Below the pieces are notes generated by a model. The model had not been told where the DNA came from. It saw nothing but the letters and a program-made list of their open reading frames with translations, and did no database searches. A DNA stretch of 41,028 bases from a virus. The stretch covers positions 1 to 41,028 of the IMG/VR virus record IMGVR_UViG_3300044633_001152. The stretch is one strand, 5' to 3'. Positions 31,641-39,696 of this stretch are shown here, piece by piece. The first letter of the stretch is position 1; each line of letters begins with the position of its first letter. The position numbers and the translations under genes are program-made.

Positions 31641-32501
31641 TTACTTTCTGCCTGGAATTAAACTTTTTGTGTTAGGAGCTGATTCACGGTTGCCTTTTTT
31701 CTCTGCACCATGGCCTGGCTCTTGTTTTTTAAATCCTGTTTTACCAGCTTTAGAGTCTGGACGGTTTTGAAGTTTTCCTAAGCCTGCAGTTAAATCTTGT
31801 GTTTTTGGATTTAACAATCCGCCTTGTGTGCCTTCGCCTTTAGCTGTTCCGCCAAATTTAGGAGCTACACCGCCCATATCATTGTATTTAGGTTTGTTAA
31901 AAAGGCTTCTTGGATTTTTTCCGTTGTCACCGTGTGTAGGTAATGCAACTTTGTTTACATATTCAAACATGCTTTGGAATTCATCTTCTTCGCCAACAAC
32001 TTCATCGCCGCCAAACATGTCGTCATCGCCGGCCATCATGTCGTCATCGCTGCCAAACATGTCGTCATGTTCTGGTTCATCTTCTTCACCAGCTAACAAT
32101 TGTTCAAATTCTGATTTTAATTCGTCTAATGCATCTTCAAGATCCATAACGCGGTCTTCTAAATCGCCGTCAGCTTCGTCACCAAATTCGTCGTCAGCAC
32201 CAAATTCGTCATCGCCTTCTTCGTCGTCAGCACCAAATTCGTCATCGCCTTCTTCGTCGTCAGCATCAAATTCGTCATCGCCTTCTTCGTCGTCAGCACC
32301 AAATTCGTCATCGCCTTCTTCGTCGTCAGCACCAAATTCGTCATCGCCTTCTTCGTCATTAGGGAATTCTTCTGCTAATAATTTTTCGTAAATCTCACGT
32401 GATTTACCTACTACGATATTATGAAAAATATCTTTTGCTGCTTCGTGATCTTCATTGATCAACGCCTCAAGCATGGCTTCAAATTTGTTACGGTCAGTCA
32501 T
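31641..32501 (-). CDS. Prohead core protein, gp68-like, with acidic 11-residue repeats (286 aa)
   Basis: The ATG at 32501 (MTDRNKFEAMLEALINEDHE) is chosen over an in-frame ATG at 32531 because CAGGAG lies 9 nt before it. The N-terminus (AKDIFHNIVVGKSREIYEKLL) resembles the gp68 core protein in this position in T4-like phages. Residues about 50-105 are five copies of DDEEGDDEFGA, followed by further acidic, Met-rich sequence. The C-terminus is basic (GKTGFKKQEPGHGAEKKGNRE). Strong charge separation suits an internal scaffold protein. T4 gp68 is much smaller (about 140 aa); the acidic expansion explains much of the difference. Confidence 0.8.
   Translation of the reverse strand: MTDRNKFEAMLEALINEDHEAAKDIFHNIVVGKSREIYEKLLAEEFPNDEEGDDEFGADDEEGDDEFGADDEEGDDEFDADDEEGDDEFGADDEEGDDEFGADDEFGDEADGDLEDRVMDLEDALDELKSEFEQLLAGEEDEPEHDDMFGSDDDMMAGDDDMFGGDEVVGEEDEFQSMFEYVNKVALPTHGDNGKNPRSLFNKPKYNDMGGVAPKFGGTAKGEGTQGGLLNPKTQDLTAGLGKLQNRPDSKAGKTGFKKQEPGHGAEKKGNRESAPNTKSLIPGRK
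32188..32352. repeat. Five tandem 33-bp repeats encoding DDEEGDDEFGA
   Basis: 32188-32220, 32221-32253, 32254-32286, 32287-32319 and 32320-32352 are near-identical; the third has one base change (GGT to GAT on the coding strand, Gly to Asp). Degenerate partial copies flank them. Array length probably varies between strains. Confidence 0.95.
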
Positions 32502-32614
32502 GTTAATCTCCTGTGATATTTTTTTATACAAGGCTGTCTTATATTTACAACTACTTATAAAAAAGGTTGTAAAAATGGGGTCAAACCGGTGGTTTTTGGT
32601 ATTTTAGAAATTAT

Positions 32615-32851
32615 TTATGCCGCTGGCGGCGGTGTTGAATACATTGAATGAACAAATTCTAATTCAACTTCTTGTTCTAAAATATGAGCTTCGCTGCTCT
32701 TACGTAATTCGTTAATTTGCCTAAGTGACAGTCGTGTTTTACGAGTGTCAGCTCGTTGCATTAACGATTTATCATTATCAGGATTGTACCTCATATCGCT
32801 GCCAACAGCTCGCGTATCAGGGTCAATGTAAAAAAGTTCTCTAAGTATCAT
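32615..32851 (-). CDS. Small conserved protein in the gp67 position (78 aa)
   Basis: MILRELFYIDPDTRAVGSDM, RYNPDNDKSLMQRADTRKTRL, SLRQINELRKSSEAH and ELEFVHSMYSTPPPAA closely follow a small protein encoded right after gp20 in many aquatic T4-like phages. In T4 this slot holds gp67, a prohead core protein, so a head-assembly role is likely, although the sequence is unlike acidic T4 gp67. It starts 8 nt after the gp20 stop with no SD, implying coupling to gp20 translation. Confidence 0.85.
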   Translation of the reverse strand: MILRELFYIDPDTRAVGSDMRYNPDNDKSLMQRADTRKTRLSLRQINELRKSSEAHILEQEVELEFVHSMYSTPPPAA

Positions 32852-32859
32852 AAAACTAT

Positions 32860-34611
32860 TTATCCCATCGCCGGAGCAGCGCCGCCTATTGGAGCTGCTG
32901 GCGCCATACCTGCACCCATACCACCCATTCCTGCATCCATACCCATTCCCATATCAGCAGGAGCAGATAAATTTCCTGCCATTCCCATGTCTCCTTCCAT
33001 ACCTGCTGCGGATAAACCTGCACTACGTAGTTCTCCTGCGGCATCTGTATGTGTAGGTTGACCTTTACCTTGTTCTTCGCCCCATAATCTTTCATTTTCT
33101 GCCATTTCATCTTCATTTAATCCTAAAAATCTCTTAAGTGCAAAGCGTTTACTCATGTAAGGCACTGCTTGAATTGTATTAAATGTGTTAATTCTTTCTG
33201 AATCTAACCCTGCTTGGCGAGCACTTGCAAAGTTCATTGGGGGATTAAATGCCAATTCAAATAAATTAGAATCAATGTTAACACCTCTTGAATACATGTA
33301 CATTTTAAATTCATTTGTAAACGCTTCTGTAATTAAACTTTGTAATCTTTCACAGTATTTGTTAAAGCGTAACTCTTGAATGTATGCAGTTCCTACACGG
33401 CCATCGTTAAAACTTGCTTGAGAATCGTCTGCACCGGTTGGTAGATAGCTACTTGGAATACGTAAACCACGGAATAATTTGTTTGTAAAGAATTTTAAGT
33501 CATCAATCTCGCCTAAATTAGTGCCGCCTGGCAATGTATCAACTTTAGATCCGCGACCTTCTGCAGTTTGTGGAAAGAAATAGTCTTCATTTATAGATAA
33601 TGGATTATATGCACTGTCAATTACGTTCTGTCCACCGCCACTTTGACTAGGAATTCTACGTTGATGTATCTCATTTTTAACTCTTTCTACAAAAGCCATA
33701 GCTAAATGGCTAGGCATATTACCTACATCAATATGAAATACACGTCTTTCTGGAGCTCGTTGTATACGATAAATTAAAATAGCATCTTCTAAAAGTTCTT
33801 TTTGCTTGTAAACTTTAAAAATATTCTCTAATAAGCTGTTTCCAAATGGAAAATTATTGTCTAATCCTTCAGAAAGTGATAAATGCACCACATGTTCTGC
33901 ATTAATTGCATGTTCAGTTTCAGCTAAACCAAATCTTGAACCAGAACTTGAACTAGGATACGGTCCCGAAGATCCTTTTTGAGCACCCGGAGAACCCATA
34001 TACCCTGCTCCTGAGGTCATACCACCGCCTGCTTGTCTAGGATTAATATTAGGTGTAATTTGTGTAACTACTAGATTTTCAAAGTTAGGAGCTAAATCTT
34101 TAATGATATATTGTTCAGGTTTCTTACCATCGCTTTCATTTGCAATAATTTTAACGATTTTACTGTTATCGACCCAGTGCCATTTTTGTGTTTCCGGATC
34201 TCTAATAAAGAAAGCATCGCCGTATTTGAACACATTACGAACAATACGAAATATTTTAGTATCAAATTGTTGCAACTTATTCCACTGCTGCAAGTATTCA
34301 CCTAAAATTCGTATTTCAGAGTTAGTGCCTTTGCTATTCCAACGTACAGTAAATGGACTTTTACCATCTTTTAGCTTTTGTGTACAGAATTCAGCTAGAA
34401 TATCTAGTGCTGCGTTGATTTCTGGATCACTATCCATTACTTCATATTGTTGATAACGTTCAACACGGTTAGGACTACCTGTATATACATCAGGCAAGTA
34501 GCTAGAATAATTGGTTCTAGCAGGTCCCGCCTTAGAATTTTGAGATAAACCATTTGATCTTGATATTTCACTGTCTATTTCAACAGGTGAAAAGTGTTTT
34601 CGCCATACCAT
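32860..34611 (-). CDS. 20: Portal vertex protein gp20 (583 aa)
   Basis: The gp20 family is clear: RYQQYEVMDSDPEINAALDIL, RNVFKYGDAFFIRDPETQKWH, VVHLSLSEGLDNNFPFGNSLL, LEDAILIYRIQRAPERRVFHI, DVGNMPSHLAMAFVERVKNEI, NPLSINEDYFFPQTAEGRGS, VDTLPGGTNLGEIDDLKFFTN, LFRGLRIPSSYL. It forms the dodecameric portal through which DNA is packaged and to which the tail attaches. It is slightly longer than T4 gp20 (524 aa). The extra length includes a Gly/Ser-rich loop (GGGMTSGAGYMGSPGAQKGS) and a Gly/Met/Ala-rich C-terminal tail. SD AAGGAATA. Confidence 0.96.
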   Translation of the reverse strand: MVWRKHFSPVEIDSEISRSNGLSQNSKAGPARTNYSSYLPDVYTGSPNRVERYQQYEVMDSDPEINAALDILAEFCTQKLKDGKSPFTVRWNSKGTNSEIRILGEYLQQWNKLQQFDTKIFRIVRNVFKYGDAFFIRDPETQKWHWVDNSKIVKIIANESDGKKPEQYIIKDLAPNFENLVVTQITPNINPRQAGGGMTSGAGYMGSPGAQKGSSGPYPSSSSGSRFGLAETEHAINAEHVVHLSLSEGLDNNFPFGNSLLENIFKVYKQKELLEDAILIYRIQRAPERRVFHIDVGNMPSHLAMAFVERVKNEIHQRRIPSQSGGGQNVIDSAYNPLSINEDYFFPQTAEGRGSKVDTLPGGTNLGEIDDLKFFTNKLFRGLRIPSSYLPTGADDSQASFNDGRVGTAYIQELRFNKYCERLQSLITEAFTNEFKMYMYSRGVNIDSNLFELAFNPPMNFASARQAGLDSERINTFNTIQAVPYMSKRFALKRFLGLNEDEMAENERLWGEEQGKGQPTHTDAAGELRSAGLSAAGMEGDMGMAGNLSAPADMGMGMDAGMGGMGAGMAPAAPIGGAAPAMG

Positions 34612-34629
34612 TTATTATTCCTTATATCT

Positions 34630-37600
34630 CTATGCCCATCTATTATCTGTTAAACCTTTAGTTGCTTTAACTTGTTTTTGACTATTGTGATTAATTTGAT
34701 CAGTATGATGAGCCATCTCTGCCATAGTCTTATTTAACTGCATTAGCACATCATGAATATCTTTTAATGTTGTTTCTTTAGATGCTAACACCGGCGCTGC
34801 AACTGCAGGTTGAACAGCAGCTGCAGCATGATCAGCTGGTTTATGCGGTTCAGCCGGTTTAGGCGGTGTAACATCTTGTTTGCTCAACGATGCTTTGTCT
34901 TTTGATACGTCTTTAATTTGAGCATGTGCTTGTTTTACCTCAGCTGAAGTACGGGCATTGAAATCATTAAACGTTTCAAGACCAAACTTTTTATACATTT
35001 CTGCTAATTTAGGATCCTGCTTTGGAACTTCTGGCTTTTTAACAGTAGCAGTTTCAGGGTTAGCCGGTTCTTTTTGTTTATATCTTGTAGGATCTGCTTG
35101 TCTAGCACGTTCTGCATTAAGGTCTTTTAGTATAGCAGGATCTGTTTCTACTTTACCTATTCCTTCTTGAGATCGTTTTTCTGAAGCAGCTACTTCTTCT
35201 GGTGAAATCTCTCCATATTTTACGTTACCTTTAGCAAATGCCGGTTTATCATCACCTTTAAATGTATTTGATATAGATTTACCAATATCTCCAAACATGC
35301 CACTTACACTCGGCAGGCTATCAAAAAATCCGTTTTCTTCTTTAGGTTTGTCTTTATCTTCAGGAGGAATTACATCTGTTTTAATAGTTCCGGATAACTT
35401 ATCTTTTACATCTGAAAACATATTAGACACATCTGGAAAATCGCTAAAGAATGACGTATCTTCTTCTTTTTCATCTGCCTTATATGTAGTGTCGAGAGTT
35501 TTATTTAAATTTGTAAATACGTCTGCATAATTTGGCGGCTTAAATTCGTCCGAAAGTTTAATTATATCTGTTGGGCCTGTTTGTTCCGGTAATGCATTGG
35601 TAATTACTCCGCCAACTTGATCAGATAACCCTTTAAATGTTGGCATAAGATCAGGCAGTTTTGACGAATTTGAAATATTTTCCGATAATTTAGTAGTAGT
35701 AGTTTCCATATGTTTCTTCATAGTTTCCATATCAGAAATTCTACTTTTACCTTCTTCAATTATCTTGTCATCTTTAACTGCAACTTTAGCTTTGTCTATA
35801 TCTGCAGCATCTTTTTTAGGTTCAGGTAACTTAGCTTCAACTTTTTCAACTGGTTTTTCTTCTTTTTTATCATCTTTTTTATCAGCTGGTTTAACTTCAG
35901 TCGGTTTAAGTGATCCAAACAAAAACTTATTAAGATCTTCAGTTGTTTTAATAACCGGTTCAGGCGGTTTTTCTTTTGAAATTGCAGCAGTTTGAAATTG
36001 AACCTTAGCAGCATATTCCGAAGATGCTTGATATTCTTTAATTTTTGCTTTAGCTGCAAGTTCTGATTGCATTGCTTCAGACCGTTGCTTATCAGTAGTT
36101 GCATTTTTGTATGCATTAACTGATTTTTCAAAATCAGCACCAGCAGGTCCTAATGATGCCATTCTAGCTGCACTTTCTTTTGTTTTTTCACCGCCAACAT
36201 AAATGTCTCTAGTCACTTCTTGTAAAACAGAGTTTAAGTCAGTTAAGTGCGTTTCAGATTTTTTAACAGTTGCCGCGTTTTCTTCTTTTTTCTCAGCTGG
36301 TTTTTCTTCTTTAGGTTTAGCCGGTTCTTCTTTTTTCTCTTCTTTAGGTTTAGCCGGTTCTGCTTTTTTCTCTTCTTTAGGAATTTCTACTTTAACCTCA
36401 ACTGGTTTAGCCGGTTCTGCTTTTTTCTCTTCAGGTTTAACAGTAGGTTTTTCAACTGGTTTTTCAACTGGTTTTGGTTGTATAGCAGCTTGTTTAGCAA
36501 TCTCAGTTGGATTTATTTTATCAAATACTGATGTAATTTTTTCACTAAACGTTTTAGCTGCAGGTTCAAAAGAAACATTTTTAAGTTTTTCAGCTACTTC
36601 TGATAATTGTTTAGTAGTATTGGCTAATTCTTTGTTAATACTAGTAAACGACGATGTAATATCAGGCACTGCGGGCGGAGTAGTAGTATCAGTTGATGTT
36701 GGAAGGGTAGATCCTTCAGGTCCAACTGATAAATTTTGTAACGGTTTTATTTGATTTGCAATATTAGATCCAATTGCAGCAGTTGCAGAATCTTTAATAT
36801 TAACATCTTGAGTTGCACTTTTATTCGACGGGTTCATTTGTTGAATAAATTGCTTCATTTGATCTTCATTTGCAACTAATTCTTTACCGTGTAATATTGC
36901 AGGAGTACCTGCAGGGTCAAATGATGTAAACATATCACTAAACGACCCGCCTCCATTTAAAAATTTATTAAATTCAGGAGTACCACTTGCAAATCCTGGA
37001 GGATTTGCAATTTGATCTGGGGTCATGTTATCAGATCTTTTTTCTGCAGCTCTCCTTGACGCTTCACCTAAGCTACCTGCGTGAAACTTGTCAAGTAATG
37101 AAGTTCCTGCTTTTCCAATAAGTTTTGACGGAGCAGCTTGTTCTTGTGTTAGCGGTGCTAACGCTGCATCTAAACCTGTAAATTTGTCAGTAACTTTTTT
37201 AACAGCAGTAGTTAAGGTACCAAATTCCTGTCCTAATCCAGCTGCCATGTCTTTAGATAACCGATTAGCTTTATTAATATCTCGTGCAACTTCTTGACTA
37301 TCAGTAGGTGCTGAGCCGTCACGATTTTTACCAGCAGATTCTTTTTGAACTTCGTCATGGATTTGTTTACGAGCTTCTTCTGGAGTAAGAGTGACACCTC
37401 CAGTTTTTGCTTCTGCTATTTTTGCATTGACTTTTTCACGTTCTAAGTTCCCGCCATATTGTTCTTTAGCGGCATCAGTAACTCCACCTTTACCGTATTG
37501 AACCATATCTTTAAAGCCGTCACTATTTTGCCATTTATCAACGGCAACCATTGCAGATTGTAATTGTTTGTCAGCAGCAGCTCGTTTTTCTGGAGTGTTA

Positions 37601-38589
37601 GCTTCTTTCATTGCAATTGCAGCTTTTTGCAATTCCGGTCCGGCCGGACCTAATGCTGCCATTGCAGCTTGGCCTTCTTTTGATCTAATACCGCCTGTTA
37701 CAGTTTCTGTAAACAAGTTCTTAACGCCGGCACTCATGCCTTGCATTTGCATCATAGAGTCATCGTGACGTTTTTTAGCTTCAGGGTCTAATCTAGATAA
37801 TGCAACTTGTGTAACTACGTCGCTATTTCTTTTTTCAAGATCATCCATTTGAGCTTTTCTACTTAGACCAGTAATGCGAGTGTTTTCTTCCATTGACACT
37901 GCCATTGCTTCAGCGGATTCAATTGCTTTTCTTTGCGCAACATCACTTGACATGTCCATGCCGCGTTGATGTTGCATTGCAGCTAATGAAACTTTAGTAA
38001 TTTCTTCTGCAGACATTCCCATTTCTTGAAGTTTAGTAGAAACTCCTGATTCTTGCATGCCTTTAGAGAATTTTAAGAAGTTTTCTTGAGCACGTTGTGT
38101 AGTTGACCCTAATCCACCTAATTTTTCAACGTTGTCTTTAAGGAGTGCATTGTACTCCTCGTGGGTCATGCGGGCGCCTTTAACTTGCTTATCCATTTCG
38201 GCAATGTTATTGTTAAATCCTGCGCCTACTTGAGCGTTTTTATTTGACCAATCGTTAACATCTAGTACTGCAGTACCAAGTTCTTTTCCTAATGTGCCTA
38301 CAAATTGGCCAACTGCTCCGCCGTGACGTTGCAACGCACCGGCTACTGCATCAAAACCATCAGCAAGTTTAGCGGATCCTTCCCATACTTTTTTGCCGCC
38401 GGTAGCAACTGTAGTTGCAAACTCTCCTAATGTACTTGCAACTGCAGATAACGGGTTACTTGATCCTCCGCTGTTGCCACCTCCGCTGTTGCCACCTCCG
38501 CTGTTGCTACTTCCGCTTTTTCCAACTAATTGAGCGAGCAGTTTATTGGTTTTTTCTGATTCAGCTAATAACTGTTCTTCGGTTGTCAT
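34630..38589 (-). CDS. Tape-measure-like large structural protein with internal duplication and PEVK-like linker (1319 aa)
   Basis: A Gly/Ser-rich N-terminal spacer (residues about 25-45) precedes a long helical region. GFASGTPEFNKFLNGGG, SFDPAGTPAILHGKELVANED (about 545-575) resembles a motif of large tail or tape-measure proteins in aquatic T4-like phages. The block MAALGPAGPELQKAAIAMKEA near residue 310 recurs as MASLGPAGADFEKSVNAYKNA near 810. Between them, at about 703-778, lies a Lys/Pro/Glu-rich stretch (KPVEKPVEKPTVKPEEKKAEP) like a flexible PEVK linker. The C-terminus is helical. SD TAGGAT. It is more than twice the length of T4 gp29 (590 aa). Tape measure is the best guess; an internal head protein or fibre support is possible. 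Confidence 0.75.
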   Translation of the reverse strand: MTTEEQLLAESEKTNKLLAQLVGKSGSSNSGGGNSGGGNSGGSSNPLSAVASTLGEFATTVATGGKKVWEGSAKLADGFDAVAGALQRHGGAVGQFVGTLGKELGTAVLDVNDWSNKNAQVGAGFNNNIAEMDKQVKGARMTHEEYNALLKDNVEKLGGLGSTTQRAQENFLKFSKGMQESGVSTKLQEMGMSAEEITKVSLAAMQHQRGMDMSSDVAQRKAIESAEAMAVSMEENTRITGLSRKAQMDDLEKRNSDVVTQVALSRLDPEAKKRHDDSMMQMQGMSAGVKNLFTETVTGGIRSKEGQAAMAALGPAGPELQKAAIAMKEANTPEKRAAADKQLQSAMVAVDKWQNSDGFKDMVQYGKGGVTDAAKEQYGGNLEREKVNAKIAEAKTGGVTLTPEEARKQIHDEVQKESAGKNRDGSAPTDSQEVARDINKANRLSKDMAAGLGQEFGTLTTAVKKVTDKFTGLDAALAPLTQEQAAPSKLIGKAGTSLLDKFHAGSLGEASRRAAEKRSDNMTPDQIANPPGFASGTPEFNKFLNGGGSFSDMFTSFDPAGTPAILHGKELVANEDQMKQFIQQMNPSNKSATQDVNIKDSATAAIGSNIANQIKPLQNLSVGPEGSTLPTSTDTTTPPAVPDITSSFTSINKELANTTKQLSEVAEKLKNVSFEPAAKTFSEKITSVFDKINPTEIAKQAAIQPKPVEKPVEKPTVKPEEKKAEPAKPVEVKVEIPKEEKKAEPAKPKEEKKEEPAKPKEEKPAEKKEENAATVKKSETHLTDLNSVLQEVTRDIYVGGEKTKESAARMASLGPAGADFEKSVNAYKNATTDKQRSEAMQSELAAKAKIKEYQASSEYAAKVQFQTAAISKEKPPEPVIKTTEDLNKFLFGSLKPTEVKPADKKDDKKEEKPVEKVEAKLPEPKKDAADIDKAKVAVKDDKIIEEGKSRISDMETMKKHMETTTTKLSENISNSSKLPDLMPTFKGLSDQVGGVITNALPEQTGPTDIIKLSDEFKPPNYADVFTNLNKTLDTTYKADEKEEDTSFFSDFPDVSNMFSDVKDKLSGTIKTDVIPPEDKDKPKEENGFFDSLPSVSGMFGDIGKSISNTFKGDDKPAFAKGNVKYGEISPEEVAASEKRSQEGIGKVETDPAILKDLNAERARQADPTRYKQKEPANPETATVKKPEVPKQDPKLAEMYKKFGLETFNDFNARTSAEVKQAHAQIKDVSKDKASLSKQDVTPPKPAEPHKPADHAAAAVQPAVAAPVLASKETTLKDIHDVLMQLNKTMAEMAHHTDQINHNSQKQVKATKGLTDNRWA

Positions 38590-38614
38590 AATTAAAAATC
38601 CTAATAAATTTGTA

Positions 38615-38622
38615 TATAAATA
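38615..38622 (+). promoter_or_regulatory. T4-type late promoter (TATAAATA) for the plus-strand baseplate genes
   Basis: Exact late consensus on the plus strand, 29 nt upstream of the ATG at 38651, with GGAG in the leader. It faces the minus-strand site at 38632-38639. Confidence 0.75.
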
Positions 38623-38631
38623 CGGTTAATA

Positions 38632-38639
38632 TATTTATC
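38632..38639 (-). promoter_or_regulatory. Late-promoter-like -10 (GATAAATA) for the 1319-aa gene
   Basis: Minus strand GATAAATA, 43 nt upstream of the ATG at 38589. Predicted start sites of this and the opposing promoter interleave within about 10 bp, so the 5' ends of the two transcripts would overlap. Confidence 0.5.
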
Positions 38640-38650
38640 CGGAGTTATAT

Positions 38651-39475
38651 ATGGCACAAAACCCTTTACAAGATTTTTATAGACAACCAAAAATTTTTAT
38701 TTCGTTACCATCAAAAGGATCGTATAATAAATTAGGTTCGTTAAACGGCGATCCAACGCACACCCCTGTGTTTAGCATGACAGGAATGGATGAAATTATT
38801 ATGAAAACACCTGATGCATTACTATCAGGTGAAAGTACAGTTACGGTATTTGAAAGCTGCTGCCCTGCAATTAAAGATGGTTGGGAAGTTACTGCGTTAG
38901 ATACTGACTTATTATTAACTGCAATTCGTATTGCTACATTTGGAAATACACTAGAAGTAGTTCACACTTGTTCTAAATGTAATACAGAAAATGATTATGA
39001 TTTAGATTTAAGTACAGTTATTGATCATTTTACTAATTGCAAATATGAAAATACAATTGAATTAGGAGTGTTAACAATTAAATTACAACCGTTAACCTAT
39101 CGACAATCAACTGATTTTTCTTTAAGAAACTTTAAGTTACAACAACAAATGGCTGCTACCTCAGTATTAGAATTAGATGAGCAATCAGCTGTAGTTGCAC
39201 AACTATTTAAAGATTTAGGTACAATACAACATGACATTTATTCTGCAAGTATAGAATCAATCGAAACAGGCACAGTAGTAGTAACTGAAAGACATTTTAT
39301 AGATGAATGGCTAAAAAATTGTGATAAAGAAGTGTTTGATAAAATACGTCAAACATTTGACACAAATAAAGATAATTGGAAAATTCCAAATATTAATGTA
39401 AAATGTTCAAATTGTAGTCACGAAACATCAGTATCAGTTGAGTTAGATCAAACAACTTTTTTCGCTCGCGCCTAA
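38651..39475 (+). CDS. 26: Baseplate hub assembly protein, gp26 family (274 aa)
   Basis: Signature of the T4_baseplate family: (F/I)ISLPSKGSYN, PVFSMTGMDEIIMKTPDALLS, GESTVTVFESCCPAIKDGWEV, LDTDLLLTAIRIATFGN. Two cysteine pairs (C107/C110 in HTCSKCN and C252/C255 in VKCSNCS) form a likely zinc ribbon, common in non-T4 members. T4 gp26 (208 aa) is involved in assembling the baseplate hub. GGAG lies 7 nt before the ATG, behind a perfect late promoter. It is transcribed opposite to everything around it except the next small gene. Confidence 0.85.
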   Translation: MAQNPLQDFYRQPKIFISLPSKGSYNKLGSLNGDPTHTPVFSMTGMDEIIMKTPDALLSGESTVTVFESCCPAIKDGWEVTALDTDLLLTAIRIATFGNTLEVVHTCSKCNTENDYDLDLSTVIDHFTNCKYENTIELGVLTIKLQPLTYRQSTDFSLRNFKLQQQMAATSVLELDEQSAVVAQLFKDLGTIQHDIYSASIESIETGTVVVTERHFIDEWLKNCDKEVFDKIRQTFDTNKDNWKIPNINVKCSNCSHETSVSVELDQTTFFARA

Positions 39476-39480
39476 TTGGA

Positions 39481-39696
39481 ATGCATATTGATGATATTAG
39501 AGAATTTCTAATTAGGCTTGACAACGAAGTTAAAGGTTTTAAACTTGAATTATTTAAAATTAGTTGGTATATGAGGGGAGGTGTTTCGATAAACGATCTT
39601 CTATACAACTTAGGCTTTGAAGATCGTGATATCATGTACAGTGTTATTAAAGAAAATATCGAACTAACGAAAGAATCTAGAATGCCGCTTCTTTAA
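39481..39696 (+). CDS. Small baseplate/tail assembly protein, gp51- or chaperone-like (71 aa)
   Basis: MHIDDIREFLIRLDNEVKGF followed by ELFKISWYMRGGVSINDLLYN, LGFEDRDIMYSVIKENIELTK, ESRMPLL. The W(Y)MRGG(V/L)S...Y.L...DR..I...I.EN.E.TK....P motif is that of a small protein following gp26 in T4-like phages, often labelled gp51 (baseplate hub assembly catalyst), and also resembles tail assembly chaperones. It starts 5 nt after gp26, so it is probably coupled. Its stop directly abuts the stop of the convergent gene, with no space between. Confidence 0.82.
   Translation: MHIDDIREFLIRLDNEVKGFKLELFKISWYMRGGVSINDLLYNLGFEDRDIMYSVIKENIELTKESRMPLL

Noticed and set aside
32188-32352. CRISPR-like array of 33-bp repeats
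   Set aside because: Units are contiguous without spacers and encode an in-frame acidic peptide; the 33-bp units at 39798-39911 are likewise coding.
31828-32391. Long plus-strand frame rich in Ser/Asn opposite the gp68-like gene
   Set aside because: It is the antisense image of the acidic 33-bp repeats (GAC/GAA codons read as serine-rich frames). It has no RBS or recognisable domain. Many other plus-strand frames opposite fibre genes were rejected on the same grounds.
32502-32531. Upstream in-frame start for the gp68-like gene (MYKKISQEIN)
   Set aside because: These codons include the CAGGAG that serves as RBS for the ATG at 32501, and the family N-terminus begins at that later Met.
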